Below are positions 25,625-33,943 of a DNA stretch of 64,000 nt, one piece after another. A program made the translations under genes and the position numbers. The notes beneath the pieces were generated by a model. That model made no database searches. It was not told where the DNA came from and saw only the letters and a program-made list of their open reading frames with translations. The DNA comes from Devosia salina. GTDB taxonomy: Bacteria; Pseudomonadota; Alphaproteobacteria; Rhizobiales; Devosiaceae. The stretch spans positions 3,390,001 to 3,454,000 of the forward strand of contig NZ_CP080590.1 of the NCBI RefSeq assembly GCF_019504385.1. The letters are read 5' to 3'. Each line of letters begins with the position of its first letter. The first letter of the stretch is position 1.

Positions 25625-26317
25625 ATGTACCAGCCCATCGTCTTCCTGCCTGGCCTCATCTGCGACCAGAGGCTCTGGCGCGACGTCATCGACGGGCTGG
25701 CGGACTGCGTCGCGCCCATGGTCGCTGACCTCCGGCTCGATGACACCATCGCCGCCATGGCCGCCCGGACCCTCGCCGCTGCACCGCCGCTCTTCGCCCT
25801 GGCTGGCCTGTCGATGGGCGGCTATGTGGCGCTTGAAATCATGCGCCAGGCACCCGAACGCGTCACCCATCTGGCTTTGCTCGACACCTCGGCCCGCGCC
25901 GACACCGAGGAACGTCGCGAAACCCGCCGCAAAGGCATAGAAATGATCGGCCAGGGCAAGTTCATCGGCGTTTCCCGCGGATTGCTCCCGACCCTCGTCG
26001 CCCCACACCATCTTGGAATGCCTCTCGCCGAGGAGGTGCAGGCCATGTCCGAGCGCGTCGGCGGTGAGGTCTATATCCGCCAGCAGAAGGCGATCATGGG
26101 GCGGATCGATTCGGTACCCAATCTGGGCGCAATCACCGCGCCGACATTGGTGGGGGTCGGCGCGCTGGACAAGCTGATCCCGCCCGAAATGTCCGAGGAA
26201 ATGGCCGCACGCATTCCGGGCGCGGAACTGGCGACGTTCCCCGATGCCGGCCACCTGCCAACCATGGAAAATCCGCGTCCGGTCGTCGAAGCGATGAAAG
26301 TGTGGCTGGGGCGGTAG
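25625..26317 (+). CDS. Alpha/beta fold hydrolase
   Basis: This 230-residue cytosolic hydrolase has IVFLPGLICDQRLWRDV with the oxyanion region, nucleophile elbow GLSMGGYVALEI (Ser near residue 62), PTLVGVGALDKLIPP with the acid and AGHLPTMENP with the histidine. The lid is short. This resembles the MhpC/pimeloyl-ester group, but the substrate is unknown. AAGGAG lies about 7 bases before the ATG, which decides the start. It is followed by a repeat-rich gap before the convergent purK. Confidence 0.82.
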   Translation: MYQPIVFLPGLICDQRLWRDVIDGLADCVAPMVADLRLDDTIAAMAARTLAAAPPLFALAGLSMGGYVALEIMRQAPERVTHLALLDTSARADTEERRETRRKGIEMIGQGKFIGVSRGLLPTLVAPHHLGMPLAEEVQAMSERVGGEVYIRQQKAIMGRIDSVPNLGAITAPTLVGVGALDKLIPPEMSEEMAARIPGAELATFPDAGHLPTMENPRPVVEAMKVWLGR

Positions 26318-26321
26318 CCCT

Positions 26322-26470
26322 TGTCCCTTCTCCCCTTGTGGGAGAAGGTGCCCGTAGGGCGGATGAGGGGTAGGCCGCGAGACAAACCGAGCGTTTGGAT
26401 AGAACCCCTCACCCGTCTCGCGCTCCGCGCGATCCACCCTCTCCCACAAGGGGCGAGGGGGCCATCGGCG
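26322..26470. repeat. Palindromic repeat cluster between hydrolase gene and purK
   Basis: Two inverted copies flank the region. One reads CCCTTCTCCCCTTGTGGGAGAAGG then TGCCCGTAGGGCGGATGAGGGG; the other is its partial reverse, CCCCTCACCC..CCCTCTCCCACAAGGGG. Together they could form a large bidirectional stem between the convergent genes. The family matches the element at about 12718. Confidence 0.65.
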
Positions 26471-26483
26471 TCCGTTTGGAGAG

Positions 26484-27569
26484 CTACCCTCGCACCACCC
26501 TGTTGATATGCCCCATCTTGCGGCCCGGTCGCGCCTCGGCCTTGCCATAGAGGTGCGGCTGGGTGTCGCCATCCAGGCCATTGGGGACCATCTCGACCTC
26601 GTCGCCGACCAGGTTCTGCATGACCACGTCGGCCATGCGGCGCGGGTCGCCCAGCGGCCAGCCGGCAATGGCGCGGATATGCTGCTCGAACTGGTCGGTC
26701 AGGCACACCGCCTCGGTCCAGTGGCCCGAATTGTGCACGCGCGGCGCGATTTCGTTGACGAGCAGGGTCGGGCGCTCGCCAGGAACCACGAAGAATTCCA
26801 CGCCCAGCACCCCGACATAGTCCAGCGCCACGACGATCACCTTGGCCAGCATGGCGGCATGCTTCTCGACGCCGGGTGGAATATCGGCCGGCACGGTGGA
26901 GGTGTGGAGAATATGGTGCCGATGCACGTTTTCGGCCGCATCGAACGCCCGCACTGTGCCATCGGTGCCGCGTGCTACCACCACGGAAATTTCCTTCTCG
27001 AATGGCACGAAGCCCTCAAGCACCAGCGGATGCGGGGCCAGTTCGGCGAAAGCGGCCTCGGCATCACCCGGCGCGCGCAGCACGCGCTGCCCCTTGCCGT
27101 CATAACCCAGCCGCGTGGTCTTGAGCACCGCGGGCAGGCCATGCTCGGCCACCGCCTGATGCAGCTCATCAAGGCTGTGCACGGCCCGATAGGGCGCCAC
27201 CGGAATGTTCTTGGAAGCCAGAAAGCCCTTTTCGAGCAGCCGGTCCTGCGAGACCGCCAGCGCATTGGCGCCGGGCCGCAGCGGCTTGATGCCGGCCAGC
27301 ACCTCGGCGGTGGCCGCCGGCACATTCTCGAATTCATAGGTAACGACATCGACCTGAGCCGCAAAGGCCTTGAGGGCCTCGACATCGTCATAGGCGGCCA
27401 CGGTCTTGAACGGGGTGACATCGAAAGCCGGACTCTGCGGGTCCGGACAATAGATGTGGCTCTTCAATCCCAGTTTCGCCGCCGCCAGCGCCAGCATGCG
27501 ACCCAATTGTCCTCCGCCCAGAATGCCGATGGTGGAACCGGGAGCGAGAATGGTGGATTTGTCGGTCAA
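26484..27569 (-). CDS. purK: 5-(carboxyamino)imidazole ribonucleotide synthase
   Basis: PurK carboxylates AIR with ATP and bicarbonate to N5-CAIR in purine synthesis. It has 361 residues with an ATP-grasp fold. The N-terminal STIGILGGGQLGRMLALAA (about 12-30) is the classic PurK motif, and KTTRLGYDGKGQRVL near residue 150 and NEIAPRVHNSGHWTEAV near 268 complete it. It starts 4 bases after the purE stop, so the pair is one operon. Confidence 0.97.
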   Translation of the reverse strand: MTDKSTILAPGSTIGILGGGQLGRMLALAAAKLGLKSHIYCPDPQSPAFDVTPFKTVAAYDDVEALKAFAAQVDVVTYEFENVPAATAEVLAGIKPLRPGANALAVSQDRLLEKGFLASKNIPVAPYRAVHSLDELHQAVAEHGLPAVLKTTRLGYDGKGQRVLRAPGDAEAAFAELAPHPLVLEGFVPFEKEISVVVARGTDGTVRAFDAAENVHRHHILHTSTVPADIPPGVEKHAAMLAKVIVVALDYVGVLGVEFFVVPGERPTLLVNEIAPRVHNSGHWTEAVCLTDQFEQHIRAIAGWPLGDPRRMADVVMQNLVGDEVEMVPNGLDGDTQPHLYGKAEARPGRKMGHINRVVRG

Positions 27570-27573
27570 GGCA

Positions 27574-28065
27574 CTACTCGAGATCGGACGGAAACTGGGG
27601 CACGGACTGGGTCTGGCGGGCGCGGTGCGCGTCGAGCCGATCGGCCAGGTCGTCGTCGCTCAGCGCCAGCACTGCGGCGGCCAGGAGCGCCGCGTTGATG
27701 GCACCCGGCTCGCCGATGGCCAGCGTCCCCACGGGAATGCCGCCCGGCATCTGCACGATGGAATAGAGGCTGTCCATGCCCGAGAGCGCCTTGGAGCGGA
27801 CTGGTACGCCAAAAACGGGCAGCGGCGTCATGGCCGCGATCATGCCCGGCAGATGCGCAGCCCCTCCGGCCCCGGCGATGATCACCTTGACCCCTTCGGC
27901 GCGGGCATTGGTGGCGAAATCCACCATGCGCTCGGGCGTGCGATGCGCCGAAACGATGCGCGCCTCATACTCGACTTCGAGATTTTCGAGGGTTTCCGCG
28001 GCCAGCCGCATGGTGGGCCAGTCGGACTGGCTGCCCATGACGATGGCGACCGGTGGCTTGAGCAT
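27574..28065 (-). CDS. purE: 5-(carboxyamino)imidazole ribonucleotide mutase
   Basis: PurE converts N5-CAIR to CAIR. From ATG 28065 it has 163 residues; an upstream in-frame start would add 18 residues with no family similarity. Motifs are VAIVMGSQSDWPTM (about 6-19), RIVSAHRTPERM (about 36-47) with the catalytic His, and AGAGGAAHLPGM (about 64-75). Together with PurK it defines the bacterial two-step route rather than class II PurE. Confidence 0.97.
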   Translation of the reverse strand: MLKPPVAIVMGSQSDWPTMRLAAETLENLEVEYEARIVSAHRTPERMVDFATNARAEGVKVIIAGAGGAAHLPGMIAAMTPLPVFGVPVRSKALSGMDSLYSIVQMPGGIPVGTLAIGEPGAINAALLAAAVLALSDDDLADRLDAHRARQTQSVPQFPSDLE

Positions 28066-28139
28066 GGCGATTCCCCCGTGCCGCTCCGCAAAGCGCGCAA
28101 TTAGCCCAATTCCTGCCACAACTCAAGGCGGCGGAACGC

Positions 28140-28355
28140 TCAGGCGATGATGTCGGGCAGCAGAATATTCTCGAGCTGGACGATGCGATCCTTGAGCGAC
28201 AGCTTCCGCTTCTTGAGCCGCTGGATCAGCATCCGGTCGGCCATATGCGACTGGGTCAAGGTATGGATCGCGGCGTCCAAATCCGAGTGTTCCTGGCGTT
28301 TTGTCGCCAGTTCCAGCCCCAGCTGGGCTTCCTGTTCCTTGCTCAACTGCAACAT
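28140..28355 (-). CDS. DUF465 (YdcH) family protein, copy 1
   Basis: This small helical protein of about 71 residues contains LIQRLKKRKLSLKDRIVQLE, the DUF465 signature of a basic then leucine-rich helix. ATG 28355 is preferred as it gives a family-like length, but no strong ribosome site is visible; an upstream start would add 33 unrelated residues. A second copy is divergent 152 bases away. Function is unknown; a coiled-coil hairpin is expected. Confidence 0.75.
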   Translation of the reverse strand: MLQLSKEQEAQLGLELATKRQEHSDLDAAIHTLTQSHMADRMLIQRLKKRKLSLKDRIVQLENILLPDIIA

Positions 28356-28507
28356 GGGATATCGGCATGCTCGGGCATCGATCTCACTCTTGGTTAACCG
28401 ATCACGCAGAGTTTTGCATCTGAATTTCGGGCCCCTGTGAAACGACGTCGACAAAGCATGAAATATTTGTGACGATACCTGTGTCCAACACGCTGAAAGG
28501 AGTTGTC

Positions 28508-28684
28508 ATGACGACTGAAGGCCACATCGCAGCGCTGGAACGGCGCCATCAGGAGCTGGATCGGATGATCCAGAGCGAATCCCAAAATCGGCTCGCCGAT
28601 GACCTGACGGTAGCAGCGCTGAAGCGGAAGAAACTCGAGGTGAAGGACGAACTTTACAAGCTCCAGGGCGCCACGCGGCAATAA
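28508..28684 (+). CDS. DUF465 (YdcH) family protein, copy 2
   Basis: This 58-residue protein has the full DUF465 layout: GHIAALERRHQELDRMI, then ADDLTVAALKRKKLEVKDELYKLQ. AAAGGAG lies 6 bases before ATG 28508, a strong ribosome site. It is divergent from copy 1 and followed by an intrinsic terminator. Function is unknown. Confidence 0.85.
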   Translation: MTTEGHIAALERRHQELDRMIQSESQNRLADDLTVAALKRKKLEVKDELYKLQGATRQ

Positions 28685-28718
28685 GGCAGCAGAAACAAAA
28701 ATCATCGTATGCTCTGGA

Positions 28719-28747
28719 GGGTCACGGCTCATGCCGCGGCCCTTTTT
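28719..28747 (+). terminator. Rho-independent terminator after DUF465 copy 2
   Basis: GGGTCACGGC (28719-28728) and GCCGCGGCCC (28733-28742) form a 10-position stem with one A-C mismatch and a TCAT loop, followed by TTTTT. It closes the short DUF465 transcript. Confidence 0.8.
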
Positions 28748-28869
28748 CATGCCGGCGATGAGATGCGGGATTTGCTAGGATTAACATCCTCTTAAGGAGC
28801 GGTCGGCATCGTCTTTCCCAAAACGGCACAACCCGATTCGTGCCGGCCAATTTTGACTTTGGGGTAGAT

Positions 28870-30354
28870 ATGACGCGGGTTCTGGTGGTCGATGATGATC
28901 CGGTGCAATTGCGGCTGACCGCGGAAATTGCCAACCGGGCGGGCTTCAAGCCCATCACTGCCACGGGCGGCGAACAGGCCCTCGACATCCTGCGCGAGGA
29001 CCGGCAGCTGGGCGCCATGATCCTCGACCTGGTCATGCCCGATCTCGACGGGATGGCAGTCATGGAGGCCATGCGCAAGGAGGGGCTGACCACCCCGGTC
29101 ATCATCCAGACTGCCAATGCCTCACTGGAAACCGTGATCTCGGCGATGCGCCAGGGCGCCGCCGATTATTTCGTCAAGCCCGTTGCGCCGGAGCGCCTCA
29201 TCATCTCCCTGCGCAACGCCATGAAGCTCGACGCGCTCGAGGCGGCCATCCGCGCCGAGCATGCCCGCCGGGCCGGCACCTTCTCGCGCAAGGACATGAT
29301 CGCGACCGCGCCGAGCATGGCGCGCGTCATCACGCTTTGTGCCAAGGCGGCCAAGAGCACCATTCCGGTGCTGATCGAGGGCGAGACCGGCGTGGGCAAG
29401 GAACTGGTTGCCCGCATCATCCAGGGCACCGGCGAACGTGCCGGCAAGCCCTTCGTCACCGTCAATTGCGGCGCCATCCCGCCAAACCTGGTCGAGTCCG
29501 TGCTGTTCGGCCACAAGAAGGGGGCCTTTACCGGCGCCCATGCCGATCAGGCCGGCAAGTTCAGCGAAGCCCATGGCGGCACGCTCTTTCTCGACGAGGT
29601 CGGCGAGTTGCCCCTCGAAACTCAGGTCAAGCTGCTGCGCGCCCTGCAGGAAGGCGAAATCGAGCCGGTGGGCGCCAGCAAGCCCGAGAAGGTCAATGTT
29701 CGGCTCATCTCCGCCACCAACCGGCGCCTCCTGAACCTGGCCAAGTCCGGCGAATTCCGGGAAGACCTGTTCTATCGCCTCAATGTCTTTCCCATCTATG
29801 TGCCGCCGCTGCGCGAGCGCCGGGAGGACCTGCCGGCCCTGCTCGACCATTTCACCGCCCGGTTCTCGGCCGAGGCCGGCAAGCGGGTGCTTGGCGCTTC
29901 GCCCGCCGTCATGGACCTGCTCCAGGCCTATGACTGGCCCGGCAATGTTCGCCAGCTCGAAAACGCCGTCTATCGCGCCATTGTACTCAGCGACGGCCCC
30001 TTCCTCGAAACCCAGGACTTTCCGCAGATCGTGGCGCAGTCCGCCGGACGCGAGGAGGCATTGCGGGCCGTCGAGAAGGTCGCGGCCCCCAGCGAGCCGG
30101 TGCATATCGACGCTGCCACGGCCCGGCCTCGACCGGATCCCGCACCAGCCCCTGCGCGTGACCGTTTCCTCTCCGACAATGGTGACTTGCAGCCGCTATC
30201 GGATATCGAGCGCGAGGCCATCGCCTTCGCCATCGCTCATCATGGCGGGCGCATGTCGCGGGTTGCCCGGGCGCTCGGCATCGGTCGTTCCACGCTCTAT
30301 CGCAAGCTGCATGAATACGGCATGGCCGACGGCCTGATCAACGACGCGGCCTGA
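28870..30354 (+). CDS. Sigma-54-dependent response regulator (NtrC family)
   Basis: This 494-residue three-domain regulator has a receiver (about 1-115, acidic pocket D8-D10, phospho-acceptor D53), an AAA+ domain (about 140-375) and a Fis-type helix-turn-helix at the C-terminus (RMSRVARALGIGRSTLYRKL). The AAA+ part has Walker A GETGVGKE and the sigma-54 contact GAFTGA at about 218-223, so it should activate sigma-54 promoters after phosphorylation. No sensor kinase gene is adjacent. An upstream start would add 10 residues; ATG 28870 fits the receiver. Target genes are unknown. Confidence 0.92.
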   Translation: MTRVLVVDDDPVQLRLTAEIANRAGFKPITATGGEQALDILREDRQLGAMILDLVMPDLDGMAVMEAMRKEGLTTPVIIQTANASLETVISAMRQGAADYFVKPVAPERLIISLRNAMKLDALEAAIRAEHARRAGTFSRKDMIATAPSMARVITLCAKAAKSTIPVLIEGETGVGKELVARIIQGTGERAGKPFVTVNCGAIPPNLVESVLFGHKKGAFTGAHADQAGKFSEAHGGTLFLDEVGELPLETQVKLLRALQEGEIEPVGASKPEKVNVRLISATNRRLLNLAKSGEFREDLFYRLNVFPIYVPPLRERREDLPALLDHFTARFSAEAGKRVLGASPAVMDLLQAYDWPGNVRQLENAVYRAIVLSDGPFLETQDFPQIVAQSAGREEALRAVEKVAAPSEPVHIDAATARPRPDPAPAPARDRFLSDNGDLQPLSDIEREAIAFAIAHHGGRMSRVARALGIGRSTLYRKLHEYGMADGLINDAA

Positions 30355-30406
30355 CTGCGGGAATTTGACAGGAAGCGCGCGCGTTAACCCTGTTCCTTAC
30401 CTGCTC

Positions 30407-30444
30407 GTTAAGAGATTGGCGCGAATTTGCACCAAACTCTTAAC
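30407..30444. repeat. Inverted repeat in the 5' region of the beta-barrel gene
   Basis: GTTAAGAGATTGG (30407-30419) and CCAAACTCTTAAC (30432-30444) are inverted repeats with one mismatch and a 12-base loop. The repeat ends 12 bases before the gene start, just ahead of the ribosome site GAGG. It could be an operator or a leader hairpin that affects translation. Confidence 0.55.
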
Positions 30445-30456
30445 GACGAGGCAATC

Positions 30457-31125
30457 ATGAGATCCTCTGCCACCGCGCTGCTTGCTCTGGTTCTGGTTTC
30501 CGCGCCCGCCCAGGCGGCTGATCTGGGTTGGGGCGGCAACACGTCCCCCATCTATTCGCCCACCAGCGCCGCGCAGTGGACCGGCTTCTATGCCGGGGTC
30601 AGCGGCGGCTATGGCTGGGGCACCACGGTCAATTCGCCCGCCCTGGCTGGCGGCGTCACCGATAACAATGCCGGCGGTTGGAGCCTGGGCGGACAGGCCG
30701 GCTACAATGTTGACATGGGCGGCTTCGTGCTGGGTGGCGAAGCGGACCTGCAGTGGTCCAGCATCGGCTATCGCGAGCCAATCGCCGGCGGAAACTTCGA
30801 AGCCAGGACCGATCTGTTCGGCACCCTGCGTGCCCGCGCTGGTGTACCGGTAGGCCAGGTCATGCCCTATGCCACGGCCGGCGTCGCCTATGGCCGCGGC
30901 ACCGCGCAGGAGACCACCGGCGTCGTCACCTCGCAGTCGGCCAGTCATTTCGGCTGGGCTGCGGGCCTGGGCCTCGAGGCGCAGGCCACAGCCAACCTCT
31001 CGCTCAAGGCCGAGTATCTCTATGTCGACCTGGGCACCCAGTCCTACAATGGCCTGCCGGTGGGCAATCGCGACATCTCGCAGCGCTTTTCAGTGGTCCG
31101 CGCCGGTATCAACTACAAGTTCTAG
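30457..31125 (+). CDS. Outer-membrane beta-barrel protein (Omp25/Omp31-like)
   Basis: This protein has 222 residues, with a signal peptide (residues 1-21, SATALLALVLVSAPAQA then ADL). The mature part is Gly- and Tyr-rich with alternating strands: WTGFYAGVSGGYGWG, WSLGGQAGYNVDMGGFVLGGEADLQW, FGTLRARAG and a closing aromatic end VVRAGINYKF. This is the eight-stranded porin-family/OmpW-like pattern of Rhizobiales Omp25-type proteins. ATG 30457 (GAGG 6 bases upstream) is preferred over a start 30 bases earlier, which has no signal-peptide logic. Function may be structural. Confidence 0.85.
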   Translation: MRSSATALLALVLVSAPAQAADLGWGGNTSPIYSPTSAAQWTGFYAGVSGGYGWGTTVNSPALAGGVTDNNAGGWSLGGQAGYNVDMGGFVLGGEADLQWSSIGYREPIAGGNFEARTDLFGTLRARAGVPVGQVMPYATAGVAYGRGTAQETTGVVTSQSASHFGWAAGLGLEAQATANLSLKAEYLYVDLGTQSYNGLPVGNRDISQRFSVVRAGINYKF

Positions 31126-31154
31126 GCGGTCTGCCCATCGCACCTGCAGGCGCT

Positions 31155-32003
31155 TCAGTTCTGGGGCGCGGCATCGATCAGCCTCGCCCGGATGCTGCGA
31201 GAAATGTTGTCGATGACCGCGACGGTGACCAGGATCATCAGGATGATGAAGGCAACTTCCTGCCAATTGTTGATGCGCATCCGGTCCGAGAGGGCAAGCC
31301 CAATGCCGCCTGCGCCAACAATGCCCAGGATGGTGGCGGAGCGTACATTGGATTCAAAGAAGTAGAGCACGTGGCTCATCATCACCGGCAGGACCTGCGG
31401 AAACACGCCCAACCGCATGACATGGGTGTCGTTGCCGCCAGCGGCGCGAACCCCCTCTACCTGTTTGGTTTCCACATTCTCGATGGCTTCGGCAAAGAGC
31501 TTGGCGAAGATCATGAGATCACCCACGGCAATGGCGAGCACCCCGGCGAACGGCCCCAGTCCGACGGCGGAAACGAAGATCAGCGCCCAGACCAACCCGT
31601 CAATACCGCGAAACCCATCATAGATACGGCGAAGGCCGAAATGGAACAGCCAGTTCGGCATGATATTCTTGGCCCCGAGAAAGCCTAGCGGAACAGCAAG
31701 CACGGCGGCGATGACCGTGCCCAGGAATGCCATGCCAAGCGTCTCGAGCATGGCGTGGACATAGCTCCAGAACCCATCGCCGGGATGGGGTGGGATCATC
31801 AGGCCAACCAGCAGGCCCAGCTTGTTGAGGCCATTGACGATCCGCATGGGGTTCGCATCGACCCACCAGAGCCCATAGGCCAGAGCGGCAATGAAGCCGA
31901 GCCAGAGTGCCCAGGTCCGGATCTGTGCGATCAGCGGGCTGGAAAACAGTTCCGGATTGGTGCGGCGCAGACGCGCGATTTCGCCATGGGTTGTCCTGTT
32001 CAC
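31155..32003 (-). CDS. phnE: Phosphonate ABC transporter permease PhnE (importer 1, second copy)
   Basis: This 282-residue permease has about six helices and the EAA-type loop VEGVRAAGGNDTHVMRLGVFPQVLP near residue 195, followed by SNVRSATILGIVGAGGIG, both typical of PhnE. GTG at 32003 begins one base after the stop of the upstream phnE, so translation is probably coupled. The two PhnE proteins are likely to form a heterodimeric channel with PhnC below and PhnD outside. It is the last gene of the minus-strand phn operon. Confidence 0.93.
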   Translation of the reverse strand: MNRTTHGEIARLRRTNPELFSSPLIAQIRTWALWLGFIAALAYGLWWVDANPMRIVNGLNKLGLLVGLMIPPHPGDGFWSYVHAMLETLGMAFLGTVIAAVLAVPLGFLGAKNIMPNWLFHFGLRRIYDGFRGIDGLVWALIFVSAVGLGPFAGVLAIAVGDLMIFAKLFAEAIENVETKQVEGVRAAGGNDTHVMRLGVFPQVLPVMMSHVLYFFESNVRSATILGIVGAGGIGLALSDRMRINNWQEVAFIILMILVTVAVIDNISRSIRARLIDAAPQN

Positions 32004-32004
32004 G

Positions 32005-32913
32005 TCAGTGCCCCGCCTGCATGTCCTGCCCGATCAGCCGGTGGCGGATCGTCTCGCAGGTGATGTCGATGATGGAAGTGGTGGCGATCAGCAGAAGCAT
32101 GATGGCCGAAATGTCGGTATATTCGAACTGGCGAATGGCGACGTAGAGCTCCTGCCCGATGCCTCCGGCGCCGACAATGCCCAGGGCCGAAGCGCCGCGC
32201 ACATTGATTTCGAAGCGCAGCAGCAAATAGCTGGCGTAATTGGGCAAAGCCTGGGGCACCACGCCCAGCCGCATCAGCATGGGCCAGTTGCCGCCGGCGG
32301 CGCGGACACCCTCGATCGGCCGGGGGTCCACATTCTCGTTCACCTCGGCAAACAGCTTGCCCAGCGAACCGGCCGTATGCACCGCAATCGCCAGCACGCC
32401 GGCAAAGGGACCGAGCCCGAAGGCGAAAACGAAAATGAGCGCGAAGACCAGCTCGGGAACCGTGCGCAGGAACTCGAGGCTACGCCGTGCCAAAAAGTAG
32501 ATACCCGTGTTCTCGACCAGATTGCGCGAGGCGGGGAAACACAGCAGCAGGGCGATCAGCCCCCCGAGCACGGTGCCGACAAAGCCCATCAGGATGGTTT
32601 CGACCAGAAGGCGCAGCCAGAAACGCAGCCCCCAGTACCAGTCCGAGAGATCGGCACCGAGCGTCTCTAGGGACAGCTTCGGCAAGGTCCCGACAATGTA
32701 GTTCCAGGCCTTGGGCAGGCCGTTCATCAGTCCGACCAGATTGAAATCGCTGACGGCAACCGAGCCGGCCAGGGCAATGGCGAAGAGAACCAGGTGAACG
32801 AATGTCCACAATCGTTTGTGGCGGCGTTCCTCGGCAAATCGCTGCTCGAAATCGACCAGCCGCTGCGGCCGGCCGGCAGCAAAGCTAGCCTCAGAATGTC
32901 CCATTGTGGTCAT
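32005..32913 (-). CDS. phnE: Phosphonate ABC transporter permease PhnE (importer 1, first copy)
   Basis: This 302-residue PhnE paralogue starts at ATG 32913. It has a hydrophilic N-terminus of about 40 residues, then six helices. The cytoplasmic EAA-type loop is IEGVRAAGGNWPMLMRLGVVPQALPN, followed by INVRGASALGIVGAGGIG. A longer upstream start is possible but adds unrelated residues. It lies between phnD (68 bases before) and the second phnE in one operon. Confidence 0.93.
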   Translation of the reverse strand: MTTMGHSEASFAAGRPQRLVDFEQRFAEERRHKRLWTFVHLVLFAIALAGSVAVSDFNLVGLMNGLPKAWNYIVGTLPKLSLETLGADLSDWYWGLRFWLRLLVETILMGFVGTVLGGLIALLLCFPASRNLVENTGIYFLARRSLEFLRTVPELVFALIFVFAFGLGPFAGVLAIAVHTAGSLGKLFAEVNENVDPRPIEGVRAAGGNWPMLMRLGVVPQALPNYASYLLLRFEINVRGASALGIVGAGGIGQELYVAIRQFEYTDISAIMLLLIATTSIIDITCETIRHRLIGQDMQAGH

Positions 32914-32981
32914 ATCGGACTGTCCTTGTCGCGGAGTGAAAGCCGGCGCGCGATGCCGCGCGCCGGAAGGCATTGGCCCGA

Positions 32982-33905
32982 TCAATTGCCGCCGGTGCGG
33001 CGACGTTCCTCTGCGTTGAACTCGGTGATGGCCACCACGTCGAGATAGTCCTCGTGCTTGGCTTCCACGTAGCCGCTCGAAGTGCCGTTGGTGTAGGTGG
33101 CGAAGGCTTCCGGGTCCTTTTCCGGGAAAGCGAGCAGAGCCGTCTTGAACGCGTCCTGCAGCTCCTGCGGCAAGGTCGTCAGCATCATGACCGGGGTGTT
33201 CGGGATGACGGGCGAGGTCCAGATGATGCGGGTCGAGCCGGCGGGGATCAGGCCCTTCTTTTCCATGTTCTGGATATTGCCCGCCTCTTCATTGCGCCAA
33301 TGGGTGGCAACGGCGTCGAATGTGCCGTTGACGAGCGCCATGACGCTCTGCTCATGGCCGCCCGAGAAGGCCACTTCGCTGAAATATTCGTCGGCGCTGG
33401 TCTTGAGTTCGGTCGCCAGATAGTAGGACGGAACGGCGTAGCCCGAGGTCGAGTTGGGATCGGCGAAGGCAAAGGACTTGCCCTTGATGTCCTCGAGGCT
33501 CTGATAGGGGCTGTCGGCGCGCACGGCGATCACCGAGTGGTAGCCCAGATTGCCTTCGTTATCGAGCGTGACGGCGACCGGAGCAATGTCTTCGCCCATC
33601 ACCTTGCGGGCCAGGGCATAAGCGGCCGGACCGACGGAGGCGAAGTGCACGTGCCCCGAACGCATGGCCTCGATGACGGCCGCGTAGTCGGTGCCGCGCA
33701 CGATATTGACCGGCACGCCGAGCTCGGCGCTCAGGTAAGCGGCATAGGGCTCGGTGCGGGCGATGGCGTCAGTTTCATTCTCGCTGGACGATATCCCGAT
33801 GGTGAGTTCGGGATACTGCTCCCGCCAATCCTGGGCGGCGGCGACAGAAACGAGGGCGGCCGAGATCAGTACGGCCGCAAGGCTGCGGCGCACGAAGGTG
33901 AACAT
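32982..33905 (-). CDS. phnD: Phosphonate ABC transporter substrate-binding protein PhnD (importer 1)
   Basis: This 307-residue periplasmic protein has a signal peptide (residues 1-24, ending SVAAAQ). The mature part has IGISSSENETDAIARTEPYAAYLSAELG, the phosphonate-site segment VRGTDYAAVIEAMRSGHVHFASVGPAAYALA and FADPNSTSGYAVPSYYL, all typical of PhnD/PtxB-type proteins. It delivers phosphonates to the two PhnE permeases. The second PhnD in the other arm is clearly different in sequence, so ligand range may differ. It is 38 bases downstream of phnC. Confidence 0.93.
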   Translation of the reverse strand: MFTFVRRSLAAVLISAALVSVAAAQDWREQYPELTIGISSSENETDAIARTEPYAAYLSAELGVPVNIVRGTDYAAVIEAMRSGHVHFASVGPAAYALARKVMGEDIAPVAVTLDNEGNLGYHSVIAVRADSPYQSLEDIKGKSFAFADPNSTSGYAVPSYYLATELKTSADEYFSEVAFSGGHEQSVMALVNGTFDAVATHWRNEEAGNIQNMEKKGLIPAGSTRIIWTSPVIPNTPVMMLTTLPQELQDAFKTALLAFPEKDPEAFATYTNGTSSGYVEAKHEDYLDVVAITEFNAEERRRTGGN

Positions 33906-33943
33906 AGCAATGGCTCCGATGTTGGGACTGGGTGCGGTCGACG

